Assembly (NCBI RefSeq): GCF_009807035.1
Contig: NZ_WUBI01000001.1
Location: 62,001-126,000, forward strand
From: Paenibacillus dendrobii
Lineage (GTDB): Bacteria; Bacillota; Bacilli; Paenibacillales; Paenibacillaceae
Direction of reading: 5' to 3'
DNA: 64,000 nucleotides
Below, in pieces: positions 35,706 to 43,408 of this stretch (position 1 is the first letter of the stretch; each line of letters starts with the position of its first letter). A model generated the notes under the pieces. It was not told the origin of the DNA, did no database searches, and was given only the letters and a program-made list of their open reading frames with translations. The position numbers and the translations under genes were made by a program.

Positions 35706-36668
35706 TTGATTAAAATCGGAGTTGTAGGAGCCGGAATTATTGCTGCAGAACATATGAAGCATATTCATCAGAACGATCGCGCTGAATTGACAGCGGTTTG
35801 CGATGTTGCGCCAGGCGCAGCAGAGCTGGCCGTTAAGCAGTATGGAGGGAATGCCTATACCCATTTTGATGAAATGCTTGACCGGGAGAAGCTGGACGCA
35901 TTATTCATTTGCGTACCGCCTTTTGCCCATGGAGACATGGAAGAGAAAGCCGCAGAACGAGGAATTCATCTTCTTGTCGAGAAACCGCTTGGACTAAGCA
36001 TGGATGAGGTCCGCAGGAAAGCGGAAATATTGGAGAAGTCCGGGATCCTGACGGGATCGGGCTATTGCTTGCGGTACATGGAATCGGTGCAGCGGGCGAA
36101 GCGCTATTTGGAAGGCAAAGAAATCGCTATGGTCAGAGCGTACCGTTTCGGAGGGCTTCCACCTAACATCTGGTGGGTAGACCATGCGAAATCCGGTGGT
36201 CAGCTGGTTGAGCAGACGACGCATAATCTGGATTTAATGATGTACCTGGCAGGAGATGTCCGTAGAATATCTGCCGACATGGCGCTCAAGTTAATGCGTG
36301 ATGTACCAGGCATCACGACGCCGGATGCGGCATCGGTGAATATGGTGTTTGATTCCGGCGCACTCGGTCATATTGACACCGGATTCTTCCCGCAACCGGA
36401 TGGTCGTGCCTCGCTGGAAGTGATGGGACGAAATTTCAGGCTGACCCTGGAAGGGAAGGACCTGACTATTTTGGAGAACGAGCAGACGACGATCATACGC
36501 GGTAAGGGCGATTTCTATCAGGCTCAGGACGATGCCTTCATTCGTGCGGTCGAAACGGGAGACCGCAGTTTGATCCTGGCTCCGTACAGCGAGGCGCTCA
36601 GGACGCTGGAAGTGTCGCTTGCTGCGAATGAATCTGCTCAATCAGGCCAGCCGGTATCCTTTTTCTAA
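35706..36668 (+). CDS. Gfo/Idh/MocA-family oxidoreductase
   Basis: A 320-residue NAD(P)-dependent dehydrogenase. The Rossmann motif is IGVVGAGIIAAEHMKHI, the family's catalytic motif is LLVEKPLGLSMDE (EKP), and LVEQTTHNLDLMMYLAGD supplies the later His-Asn-Asp active-site residues. The TTG at 35706 is preceded by GAGAGGGGAAATG. It is the last gene of the importer operon and probably oxidises the imported sugar before or after the isomerase acts. The substrate is not known. Confidence 0.86.
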   Translation: MIKIGVVGAGIIAAEHMKHIHQNDRAELTAVCDVAPGAAELAVKQYGGNAYTHFDEMLDREKLDALFICVPPFAHGDMEEKAAERGIHLLVEKPLGLSMDEVRRKAEILEKSGILTGSGYCLRYMESVQRAKRYLEGKEIAMVRAYRFGGLPPNIWWVDHAKSGGQLVEQTTHNLDLMMYLAGDVRRISADMALKLMRDVPGITTPDAASVNMVFDSGALGHIDTGFFPQPDGRASLEVMGRNFRLTLEGKDLTILENEQTTIIRGKGDFYQAQDDAFIRAVETGDRSLILAPYSEALRTLEVSLAANESAQSGQPVSFF

Positions 36669-36683
36669 TCCAATACATGTGAA

Positions 36684-36710
36684 GAAGGCAGCCCGCTGGG
36701 CTGCCTTCTT
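36684..36710 (+). terminator. Terminator of the 31421-36668 operon
   Basis: GAAGGCAGCCC-type arm (36684-36694) and GGGCTGCCTTCTT (36698-36710) around GCT. The trailing sequence is TATATG, so the T-run is weak although the stem is very strong. Confidence 0.75.
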
Positions 36711-36748
36711 ATATGTAAGCAGGGATATCGATCCAATAACGGTTTGAT

Positions 36749-36767
36749 ATTATCCTGTCAGGATAAT
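36749..36767. promoter_or_regulatory. 19-base palindrome upstream of the MetE-type gene
   Basis: ATTATCCTGTCAGGATAAT is a perfect palindrome around one central base. It is followed three bases later by a second palindrome, ATTCCGGAAT (36770-36779). Both lie 35-65 bases ahead of the candidate promoter and look like operator sites for an unknown regulator. No S-box or T-box sequence is recognisable here. Confidence 0.45.
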
Positions 36768-36813
36768 GCATTCCGGAATCAGGCCGAAAATAATACGAAA
36801 TTGAACATTTTGC

Positions 36814-36842
36814 TTGTTAACAGCGCGGATAAGTAGGATAAT
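36814..36842 (+). promoter_or_regulatory. Candidate promoter of the MetE-type gene
   Basis: TTGTTA (36814-36819), 17 bases, GATAAT (36837-36842), about 50 bases before the start codon. Confidence 0.5.
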
Positions 36843-36891
36843 CAAAAGAAATCATTTTTTTTGCTGCAAAGATGAAAAGGAGAGAAGGCCA

Positions 36892-38025
36892 ATGAACTCA
36901 AATACGAATACTTCCAAAAAAATTGCGCCCCCATTCCGGGCAGATCAGGTGGGCAGCTTCTTGCGTCCGCAAACGTTGAAAGAAGCTAAAGCCAAATATA
37001 ATGAAGGTCGCATTACGAAGGAAGAACTGCGTTCGATCGAGGATGCGGAGATTATGAAGCTGGTGGACAAGCAGAAGGCAGTCGGTCTGACTGCAGTGAC
37101 GGATGGCGAATTCAGACGTACCTGGTGGCATCTTGATTTCATCGAAGCTCTACAAGGCATCGAGGTCTATGATCTGAATGCTTCCGGGTTATTTCATGGG
37201 GCGATGAGCAAAGCAAAAGGGTATACCGTAGCTTCCAAGCTTGGTTTTCCTGCGGATCACCCGTTTCTGGAAGATTTCAAATTCTTGAAACAAGCCGCAG
37301 GGGACCTGGTAGCGAAATTTACCATTCCCGGCCCGAACATGATTTTCTATTCCGGCGTGATCAACAGCCAGAAATACGCTGATAACCCTTCATATGCTTC
37401 GCTTGAGGATGTAGCCAAGGATATTGTACAAGTCTACCGTGATGCGATCCAGGCTTTCTATGATGCCGGCTGCCGTTATCTTCAGCTCGATGATACCAGC
37501 TGGGGAGCACTCTTCAGCGATGACTTCAGGGATAAAATCAAGGCAAAAGGCTTTGATCCGGACGAGCTGGTGAAACAGTTCGCCGATATTACGATCGATG
37601 CGGTGGCAAACAAGCCTGAGGACATGGCCATTACGATCCATATTTGCCGCGGTAACTTCAAATCGTCATGGCTGTACGAAGGCGGATACGAGCCGATTGC
37701 CAAAGAATTGTTCTCGCGCGTAAACGTAGACGGCTTCTTCCTTGAATATGATAGCGACCGCGCAGGCGATTTCAAGCCTCTCCGCCATATTAAGGATCAA
37801 CGCGTCGTGCTCGGACTGGTGACAACCAAAACCGGGGAGCTTGAGGACAAAGAGGATTTGAAACGTCGCGTGCAGGAAGCTTCCGAGTATGTCAACCTGG
37901 ATCAGCTATGTCTGAGTCCGCAGTGCGGTTTCTCTTCTACGGAAGAAGGGAATACCGTAACGGATCAGGATCAGTGGAATAAATTAGCTCTGGTTGTTGA
38001 AACCTCGCAAGAAATCTGGAATTAA
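36892..38025 (+). CDS. MetE C-terminal-type methionine synthase (YxjG/YxjH family)
   Basis: A 377-residue protein equal in length to Bacillus YxjG/YxjH, which correspond to the C-terminal catalytic half of cobalamin-independent methionine synthase. RADQVGSFLRP, DGEFRRTWWHLDF, QLDDTSWGALF, HICRGNF and LCLSPQCGFSS are seen; the last two carry the zinc-binding His, Cys and Cys of MetE. Without the MetE N-terminal half these proteins probably use a methyl donor other than folate triglutamate. The frame is open to 36814, but AAAGGAGAG before ATG 36892 sets the start. In Bacillus the family is SAM-riboswitch controlled; here palindromes replace it. Confidence 0.87.
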   Translation: MNSNTNTSKKIAPPFRADQVGSFLRPQTLKEAKAKYNEGRITKEELRSIEDAEIMKLVDKQKAVGLTAVTDGEFRRTWWHLDFIEALQGIEVYDLNASGLFHGAMSKAKGYTVASKLGFPADHPFLEDFKFLKQAAGDLVAKFTIPGPNMIFYSGVINSQKYADNPSYASLEDVAKDIVQVYRDAIQAFYDAGCRYLQLDDTSWGALFSDDFRDKIKAKGFDPDELVKQFADITIDAVANKPEDMAITIHICRGNFKSSWLYEGGYEPIAKELFSRVNVDGFFLEYDSDRAGDFKPLRHIKDQRVVLGLVTTKTGELEDKEDLKRRVQEASEYVNLDQLCLSPQCGFSSTEEGNTVTDQDQWNKLALVVETSQEIWN

Positions 38026-38040
38026 ATCATGGAATGAACA

Positions 38041-38076
38041 ACGCGGGGCGCAGAATATCTGTGCTTCGTGTTTTTT
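38041..38076 (+). terminator. Terminator of the MetE-type gene
   Basis: CGCGGGGCGCAG (38042-38053) pairs with CTGTGCTTCGTG (38059-38070) with several G-U pairs, then TTTTTT. Confidence 0.75.
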
Positions 38077-38080
38077 CTTT

Positions 38081-38108
38081 ACAAAAAAAATCTCCTCATG
38101 TGAGGAGA
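38081..38108 (-). terminator. Terminator of the minus-strand small gene
   Basis: On the minus strand TCTCCTCA-CA-TGAGGAGA is followed by TTTTTTTTG, ten bases past the stop of the 38119-38355 gene. With the preceding + strand terminator it isolates the two convergent genes. Confidence 0.9.
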
Positions 38109-38118
38109 CAAAAGATTT

Positions 38119-38355
38119 TCAGATTAATGCGATCGCGAGCAGGGTGAACAGGCTCAACGTTAAAACGGAGTTACCATAGCCAAAACCGTACGGCCGAAAT
38201 GCGGAGGTCCTTACTGATCCGTCTCTGCCTCCAGTGTCCAAGTACACGTTATTCTGATCTACTCTCACAATTTTTCCTTCATGTATTTTACCGTCTCTTG
38301 TTAAAATGCGGACTCTGCGGTTCATGCAGTGCATGCAGTTGTAATAAGCTTCCAC
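38119..38355 (-). CDS. Small conserved-looking protein with a CxxC-like start and Sm-like core
   Basis: A 78-residue protein. Its order is MEAYYNCMHCMNRRVRILTRDGKIHEGKIVRVDQNNVYLD, a beta-rich part that resembles a small barrel, then a Gly/Tyr/Phe segment (FRPYGFGYGN) and a hydrophobic C-terminal helix (LTLSLFTLLAIALI). Short Bacillus proteins with the same plan (an RxxxxTxDGxxxEGxIxxVDxxNVYL core and an LFTLLAIAL tail) occur, often in sporulating cells, but I cannot name one safely. The minus-strand frame opens to 38487, but GGAAGGAG eight bases before GTG 38355 fixes the start. A good terminator follows. Confidence 0.72.
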   Translation of the reverse strand: MEAYYNCMHCMNRRVRILTRDGKIHEGKIVRVDQNNVYLDTGGRDGSVRTSAFRPYGFGYGNSVLTLSLFTLLAIALI

Positions 38356-38874
38356 CTCATCAGCTCCTTCCTGTAACACAGCATCATATGATTCCGATGG
38401 ACAAATGGAAACGGCAGTTATACCCATAGAAACAATTGTTTGAGAGACTAAAGATAGATTCCGGGCATGTTTTTCGGTATTATACAAGGAAGGAGACCGT
38501 CATCACAGACATATATGAAGGGAGGGAGTCATAAGTTACCGCAGCTTTTGTCTATCAACATTTTGAATGCGCTTTACCATTTTTCTCTCCCCAATAGCTT
38601 CGTTTAAGATAACGCGTCTGTTTGCAGTTACCCGTAACATTTTAGACAAGATCAATAAATTGACCATACGCAGCATGTCAGGTTTATTGCAATTTCATCG
38701 GTTGTAATATAAAATAGAATTAAAATTTTATATTGATAATTTTGCTTTGAAATTTAATTTCATTTGCATGATTTTGTTAATTTTACTATCATATTGCAGA
38801 TATTCTTGTTTTTCGGGAAATTAGCGTATATGATGAAATGGATTTCTATAAAACAGTGTGAGTAGGGAATACAT
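38356..38874. other. Intergenic region before the MurR-type gene, with candidate operators
   Basis: About 520 bases with no gene. The left part is the upstream region of the minus-strand gene. The right part is very AT-rich and holds two symmetrical elements: AATATAAAAT (38706-38715) with ATTTTATATT (38725-38734), and the perfect palindrome TGAAATTTAATTTCA (38748-38762). Similar sequences recur before murQ, so they are candidate sites for the adjacent RpiR-type regulator. I could not choose a single promoter with confidence. Confidence 0.5.
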
Positions 38875-39732
38875 ATGTCAATTCATGATAATATTCTAAT
38901 CAAAATTCGGGAAATGAAAGACAGCTTGACGCCGGTCGAGAAAATGGTGGCGGAATATGTCCTGCAGAATCTGGAGGAGATTCCCCACCTTTCCATTAAA
39001 AATCTGGCGCAGCTGACCAAGACCAGTGACGCGTCCGTATTGCGTTTTTGCAAAACCATGGGTTATTCGGGATACCGCAGCTTTATCGTCAGCATTTCGG
39101 CGTCGCTGGGTTCGATGGAGGAACAGAAGGATCCGTATACCGATATCCAGCCGGGAGATGATCTGTCGGTCATTATTTCCAACACATCGAGAAACAATAT
39201 CAAATCGATTGAGGACACCATGAGCGTCATCGATAAGAATGAAGTAGACCGCGCGGTTCAGGTGCTTCGCCAGAGCAATCGCATTGTCTTTTTCGGCATC
39301 GGCGCTTCCGGTCTGGTTGGTATTGATGCGGAACAGAAATTTTCGCGTATCAATAAAATGTGCCACACATATTCGGACGGGCACAGCCAGCTTACAGCGG
39401 CTACACTTCTCGATAAAGGCGATGTTGCCGTCTTCATATCCAATTCGGGCACGACGTCCGAAATTTTGGAGACGCTTGAGATTACCAAGAAGACGGGTGC
39501 TACGATTATAGCAATCACCAAATACAATAAGAGCGAACTGGCGGATAAGGCCAATATTGTACTTAATATCTCCACTCCGGAAGTGACGATTCGCAGCGGA
39601 GCCATGGGTTCGCGTATTGCGATGCTGACCATCATTGATATCTTGTTTGCCGGAGTGGCAAGCGCGGAGTATAAGAATGTGAAGAAATATCTGACCAAAA
39701 CGCATAATATCATTGCCAGCAAACACCGTTAA
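38875..39732 (+). CDS. RpiR/MurR-family transcriptional regulator
   Basis: A 285-residue regulator: N-terminal HTH (LSIKNLAQLTKTSDASVLRFCKTMGYSGYRSF, residues 35-70) and a C-terminal SIS sugar-phosphate-binding domain (IVFFGIGASGLVGIDAEQKFSRI, VAVFISNSGTTSEILETLEI, IIAITKYNKSELADKA). SIS-type regulators of this family sense phosphosugars; in MurR the ligand is MurNAc-6-phosphate. The gene lies directly before murQ and the wall-sugar genes and is separated from them by a terminator and a promoter with shared palindromes, so it is probably their repressor. The functional name is inferred from context. Confidence 0.87.
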   Translation: MSIHDNILIKIREMKDSLTPVEKMVAEYVLQNLEEIPHLSIKNLAQLTKTSDASVLRFCKTMGYSGYRSFIVSISASLGSMEEQKDPYTDIQPGDDLSVIISNTSRNNIKSIEDTMSVIDKNEVDRAVQVLRQSNRIVFFGIGASGLVGIDAEQKFSRINKMCHTYSDGHSQLTAATLLDKGDVAVFISNSGTTSEILETLEITKKTGATIIAITKYNKSELADKANIVLNISTPEVTIRSGAMGSRIAMLTIIDILFAGVASAEYKNVKKYLTKTHNIIASKHR

Positions 39733-39745
39733 TACAAAGGGAGGA

Positions 39746-39780
39746 GACATCGGCGCCCATGGCGTACGGTGTCTTTTTTT
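39746..39780 (+). terminator. Terminator of the MurR-type gene
   Basis: GACATCG (39746-39752) pairs with CGGTGTC (39767-39773), with an inner GCGCC/GGCGT-like extension, then seven T. Confidence 0.8.
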
Positions 39781-39811
39781 GTTGCAAAAGATAAAATTAA
39801 AAAACAATAAT

Positions 39812-39863
39812 TTATTTTATAATAAAATAATATTTCAAAAACTGTTGACCAAAATGAAATTTA
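39812..39863 (+). promoter_or_regulatory. Candidate MurR operator region before murQ
   Basis: TTATTTTATAATAAAATAA (39812-39830) is a perfect 19-base palindrome. It is followed by ATTTCA (39832-39837 region) and TGAAATTTA (39855-39863), the latter identical to half of the TGAAATTTAATTTCA palindrome before the regulator gene. The second box lies inside the promoter spacer, where a bound repressor would block transcription. Confidence 0.5.
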
Positions 39864-39873
39864 TCGTTAATAT
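39845..39873 (+). promoter_or_regulatory. Promoter of the murQ operon
   Basis: TTGACC (39845-39850), 17 bases, TAATAT (39868-39873): a near-consensus sigma-A promoter about 160 bases before murQ. Confidence 0.65.
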
Positions 39874-40031
39874 TGAAATCAAGAAGAGGATTTGGCAAAT
39901 ATCAAAAGTGCGGTTTTGATACACATCATGTAGTTAAACTATATATGAATAAAACTACATATTGTGCCTTGATCCCGTTTCTTGGAATTTGCGACTTCCC
40001 ATAAATTATAAAAATGGATAGGAGGATCGCA

Positions 40032-40946
40032 ATGGATGAGTATCTGGCGGGGCTGACAACGGAAGAGATCAATGAGCAGACTCGGATGATTGATGAATGC
40101 ACCACAGAAGAAATGCTTCGTCTCATGAACGAACAAGATGCCAAGGTCCCGGCCGCTGTTGCAGCGGAGATTCCGCAGATTTCGAAAGCGGTTGATGTAC
40201 TGCACCATGTGCTTAAGAATGGCGGCAGAATGTTTTATATAGGGGCAGGAACCTCGGGTAGATTGGGAGTTCTGGACGCATCTGAATGTCCGCCGACATT
40301 TGGCATTGATCCTTCAAGAGTGCAAGGTCATATTGCCGGAGGCGATGGAGCGCTGAGACTGGCTGTGGAAGGTTGCGAGGATAGTGCAGAGGAGGGGGTC
40401 GCATTAATCGAGCAATGCGGGGTTACAGACAAAGATGCTGTGATCGGCATTACGGCGAGCGGTAGCGCGACATTCGTGATTGCGGGACTTCAGAGAGCCC
40501 GGGAAATCGGAGCTGCTACGATCGGCGTAGTGAACAACAAGCCATCTAAATTAGAGAAAGTCTGTGATATCTGTATTGCACCGGTAGTCGGGCCAGAGGT
40601 TATTATGGGTTCAACGAGGCTGAAGGCTGGTTCTGCCCAGAAATTGGTTTTGAATATGCTTAGCACTTGTACTATGGTTAGGCTAGGTAAGACTTATGAC
40701 AATCTAATGGTTGATTTGAAAGCGAGCAACATGAAGCTCCGCGATCGTTCCATTCGTATCATTAAGTCAGCGACAGGGGTCGATGATGCTACGGCTGCTG
40801 CCCATTTAGAAAGCGCTTCCATGAATTGCAAGCTAGCTATCATGATGATTAAGACCGGTTTGGAGGCTGGAGCTGCTGAGCAAGCGCTCAATCAAGCCGA
40901 TGGAAGTTTGAAGAAAGCAATCAAAGGATTTAATCATGTAGTCTAA
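40032..40946 (+). CDS. murQ: N-acetylmuramic acid 6-phosphate etherase
   Basis: A 304-residue etherase that splits MurNAc-6-phosphate into GlcNAc-6-phosphate and D-lactate in the cytoplasm. The SIS-domain signature is very well kept: GGRMFYIGAGTSGRLGVLDASECPPTFG, VIGITASGSATFVIAGL, and EVIMGSTRLKAGSAQKLVLNMLST with the catalytic Glu of the family. The C-terminal UBA-like segment (ATAAAHLESASMNCKLAIMMI) is also present. The ORF could begin at 40014, but AGGAGG (40020-40025) lies before ATG 40032. It begins the operon that continues with the importer and sugar kinases. Confidence 0.95.
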   Translation: MDEYLAGLTTEEINEQTRMIDECTTEEMLRLMNEQDAKVPAAVAAEIPQISKAVDVLHHVLKNGGRMFYIGAGTSGRLGVLDASECPPTFGIDPSRVQGHIAGGDGALRLAVEGCEDSAEEGVALIEQCGVTDKDAVIGITASGSATFVIAGLQRAREIGAATIGVVNNKPSKLEKVCDICIAPVVGPEVIMGSTRLKAGSAQKLVLNMLSTCTMVRLGKTYDNLMVDLKASNMKLRDRSIRIIKSATGVDDATAAAHLESASMNCKLAIMMIKTGLEAGAAEQALNQADGSLKKAIKGFNHVV

Positions 40947-40980
40947 AATCACATTTATATTTTCAAGGAGGCCATTTTTC

Positions 40981-42399
40981 ATGAAAAAGAAAATGCGTGT
41001 ATTGGCAACAGTGTTTGCGCTTAGTATGGCTCTGACGACCTTGTCCGCATGCGGAAGCAAAGACGACGCCAAGTCCAATGCGGATGACCCGAATGCAAAA
41101 GACACCATCACAGCGCTGCTTCCACCAGTATCAGCGAACTTCCAAAGCAATTTTGATCAGATGACGAAGGATTTCAACGCGAAATATCCGAACCTGACGC
41201 TCAAAATCGAACCTGCAAGCTGGGAGGACATGACTTCAAAGCTCGATACACAGGTTAACGCGGGCAGCCCTCCGGATATCGCATTTATGGGGTCCGACGG
41301 CATTTCGAAATATGTGCAGCAAGGCATGCTGATGGATATTTCGGATACGGCTACGGAAGAAATGATTAAAGATTATGACGCAGCTCCGCTTGAATATATG
41401 AAGAACGGCAAGGGACTTTACGGGTTCCCGGCATATATGGAAGCACATGCCATTGGCGGTAACAAAGAGTTCATGGAAAAAGCCGGTATCGACTACAAAA
41501 AGGTACAAAAAGAAGGATGGACATTCGATGAGTTCCGCGAAGCCATCAAAAAAGGCGTTGTATCCGAAGGCGGTAAAACCTCCCGTTACGGTTTCGTATT
41601 CGCCACGGCGGGCGTAACATCCAAAGACTATCTCGGAATTCTGGTGAAAAGCGCCGGCATGCCGGCAGCGTTCGATAAAGATCTGAAATACGCTTACACA
41701 AGTAAGAACTTCCTTGAAGTGCTGAAAGACATCCGCGTGATGATCGATGACGGTTCCATGCCAAAAGAGCTCAGCTCCATCGATGCAGGTAAACGTTGGA
41801 ACATGTTCCTGACAGGTCAAACGATGATCACAGGTAAAGGTCTTGCAGGCTTCGAAAGATCTGCGAAGTTGAACAACGAGAAGCTGCAAAACAAAGATGC
41901 AAGCGCTGTTAAAGGCTCTATCCCTGTCGATTATGTTGTGCTTCCTGTTCCTTCATTCGCTGGTGCACAAGCGCAAGCAAGCGTTGCGGTTGACGGTTAC
42001 GTAACATTCCGCGGCACGAAAGAGCCTACGGCTGCTCACAAGGCTAACGTCGTTAAAGCGGCTAACTTCTTGTCCAGTGGTGCAAACGCAGCTACGACCA
42101 ACAATGAGCTGTTCGTTGCTCAAATCACGGAAAGCAGCAGAAAAGCAGCAGAAAGCATGACGGTTGAGCGTGATGCGGACAACAAAGCAGCTGTTGAAGC
42201 AATGCTTAAGACAGCCGTTCCTGCCCGTCCGGACATCCCTACTGACCTCGGCGCTAAAGCCATCAAGCTTGAGGACGAAGTGATTGTTCCTAAGCTTCAA
42301 GCACTTATCGCAGGTGAAATTACGCCTGAGAAGATGTACGATGCTGTGAAATCCGCTGCGGTATCTGCCTTCGGTGAAGACGGCGTTGTAAAAGACTAG
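40981..42399 (+). CDS. Sugar-binding lipoprotein of the wall-sugar importer
   Basis: A 472-residue extracellular solute-binding protein with lipobox TTLSACGSK (Cys at about residue 22) and a family 1 binding domain (NLTLKIEPASWEDMTSKLDTQVNAGSPPDIAFMGSDG, GLYGFPAYMEAHAIGGNKEFMEKAG, KRWNMFLTGQTMITGKG). It lies 34 bases after murQ and is followed by two permease genes, so it probably binds a MurNAc- or GlcNAc-containing saccharide released from peptidoglycan. The ligand is inferred from neighbours only. A strong hairpin lies just after the stop. Confidence 0.87.
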   Translation: MKKKMRVLATVFALSMALTTLSACGSKDDAKSNADDPNAKDTITALLPPVSANFQSNFDQMTKDFNAKYPNLTLKIEPASWEDMTSKLDTQVNAGSPPDIAFMGSDGISKYVQQGMLMDISDTATEEMIKDYDAAPLEYMKNGKGLYGFPAYMEAHAIGGNKEFMEKAGIDYKKVQKEGWTFDEFREAIKKGVVSEGGKTSRYGFVFATAGVTSKDYLGILVKSAGMPAAFDKDLKYAYTSKNFLEVLKDIRVMIDDGSMPKELSSIDAGKRWNMFLTGQTMITGKGLAGFERSAKLNNEKLQNKDASAVKGSIPVDYVVLPVPSFAGAQAQASVAVDGYVTFRGTKEPTAAHKANVVKAANFLSSGANAATTNNELFVAQITESSRKAAESMTVERDADNKAAVEAMLKTAVPARPDIPTDLGAKAIKLEDEVIVPKLQALIAGEITPEKMYDAVKSAAVSAFGEDGVVKD

Positions 42400-42411
42400 A
42401 GAAAATACAAC

Positions 42412-42443
42412 GGAAAGCCGTATGGATTTCCATACGGCTTTCC
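42412..42443 (+). other. Strong intercistronic hairpin after the binding-protein gene
   Basis: GGAAAGCCGTATGG (42412-42425) and CCATACGGCTTTCC (42430-42443) form a perfect 14-base stem with an ATTT loop. It is followed by CCCAATA, not by T, so it is not a terminator; it probably stabilises the upstream message. Confidence 0.8.
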
Positions 42444-42485
42444 CCCAATATATGTGAAACGTAAGTATGAAAGGGGTTTCGCAAT

Positions 42486-43388
42486 ATGACTGAATATGCT
42501 AAACCGATCAAACGGCGGAAAATCAAAGGTGATGCGGCCTGGGGTTATGCTTTTGTTGCCGTAGCCGTCCTGGTTTTTGCGATGTTTACCGCATACCCGG
42601 TAGTCAGTGCCTTGATTATCAGCTTTCAAGAATATAAGCCGCTGGGTTCAACGTTCATCGGGCTTGAAAACTACACAGAAACCTTCAAGGATTCTTTGTT
42701 CTGGAAGGCTGTTGTAAACACCATTATTTATACCTTGTTGACTGTTCCGGTATCGCTTTTCTTATCTTTTGCAGTATCCATCCTGATCTTGCCGCTGAAG
42801 AAAAAACTGCAGACGACATTTAAAGCGGTCTATTATCTTCCGGCAGTCGCTTCCGGTGTGGCGTTGTCCGTTGTATGGCTGTGGATCTTCGATCCGATGC
42901 CAGTAGGTATTTTTAATAAAGTCACTTCGTTTTTCGGTCTTGGCACCCATAACTGGCTGGGATCCAGCGCTTATGCAATGTTTTCGCTCGTTTTGATGGC
43001 TTGGCTGTCCAGTCATGGCACGAGCATCATTATTTATCTTGCTGCCCTGCTTGGTATTGATGGAAGCTACTATGAAGCTGCTGAGCTTGATGGAGCCAAC
43101 TTCTTTCAAAAGCTGTGGTATATCGTGGTTCCGTGTCTGAAACCAACCACCTTGTTCCTGCTCGTGACAGGCATCATCGGCTCGTTCCAGGTGTTCCAGA
43201 ATGCATACCTGATGACCGGCGGTGGTCCTGACAATGCAACGACCATGGTAGGTTTGCTCATTTTCAACAATGCATTTAAATACTTCGAATTCGGTAAGGC
43301 CGCGGCGCAGTCCTTGGTTTTGGCCGCAATCATCGCGGGTATTTCGTTAGTTCAATTTAAATTCCTAGGCAAAGACGTGGAATATTAA
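42486..43388 (+). CDS. Sugar ABC importer permease (MalF/UgpA type)
   Basis: A 300-residue permease with six helices and the EAA loop YEAAELDGANFFQKLWYIVVPCLKP. With the next gene it forms the channel for the saccharide bound by the preceding lipoprotein. GAAAGGGG is found before ATG 42486. It replaces the PTS permease MurP found in the corresponding Bacillus subtilis cluster. No ATPase gene accompanies it. Confidence 0.88.
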   Translation: MTEYAKPIKRRKIKGDAAWGYAFVAVAVLVFAMFTAYPVVSALIISFQEYKPLGSTFIGLENYTETFKDSLFWKAVVNTIIYTLLTVPVSLFLSFAVSILILPLKKKLQTTFKAVYYLPAVASGVALSVVWLWIFDPMPVGIFNKVTSFFGLGTHNWLGSSAYAMFSLVLMAWLSSHGTSIIIYLAALLGIDGSYYEAAELDGANFFQKLWYIVVPCLKPTTLFLLVTGIIGSFQVFQNAYLMTGGGPDNATTMVGLLIFNNAFKYFEFGKAAAQSLVLAAIIAGISLVQFKFLGKDVEY

Positions 43389-43408
43389 AGGAAGGAGATG
43401 CAGCAATT

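Noticed and set aside
36669..36891. SAM (S-box) riboswitch before the YxjG-type gene
   Set aside because: Expected from Bacillus, but no S-box core sequences or matching stem pattern were found; only palindromes and a promoter are visible.
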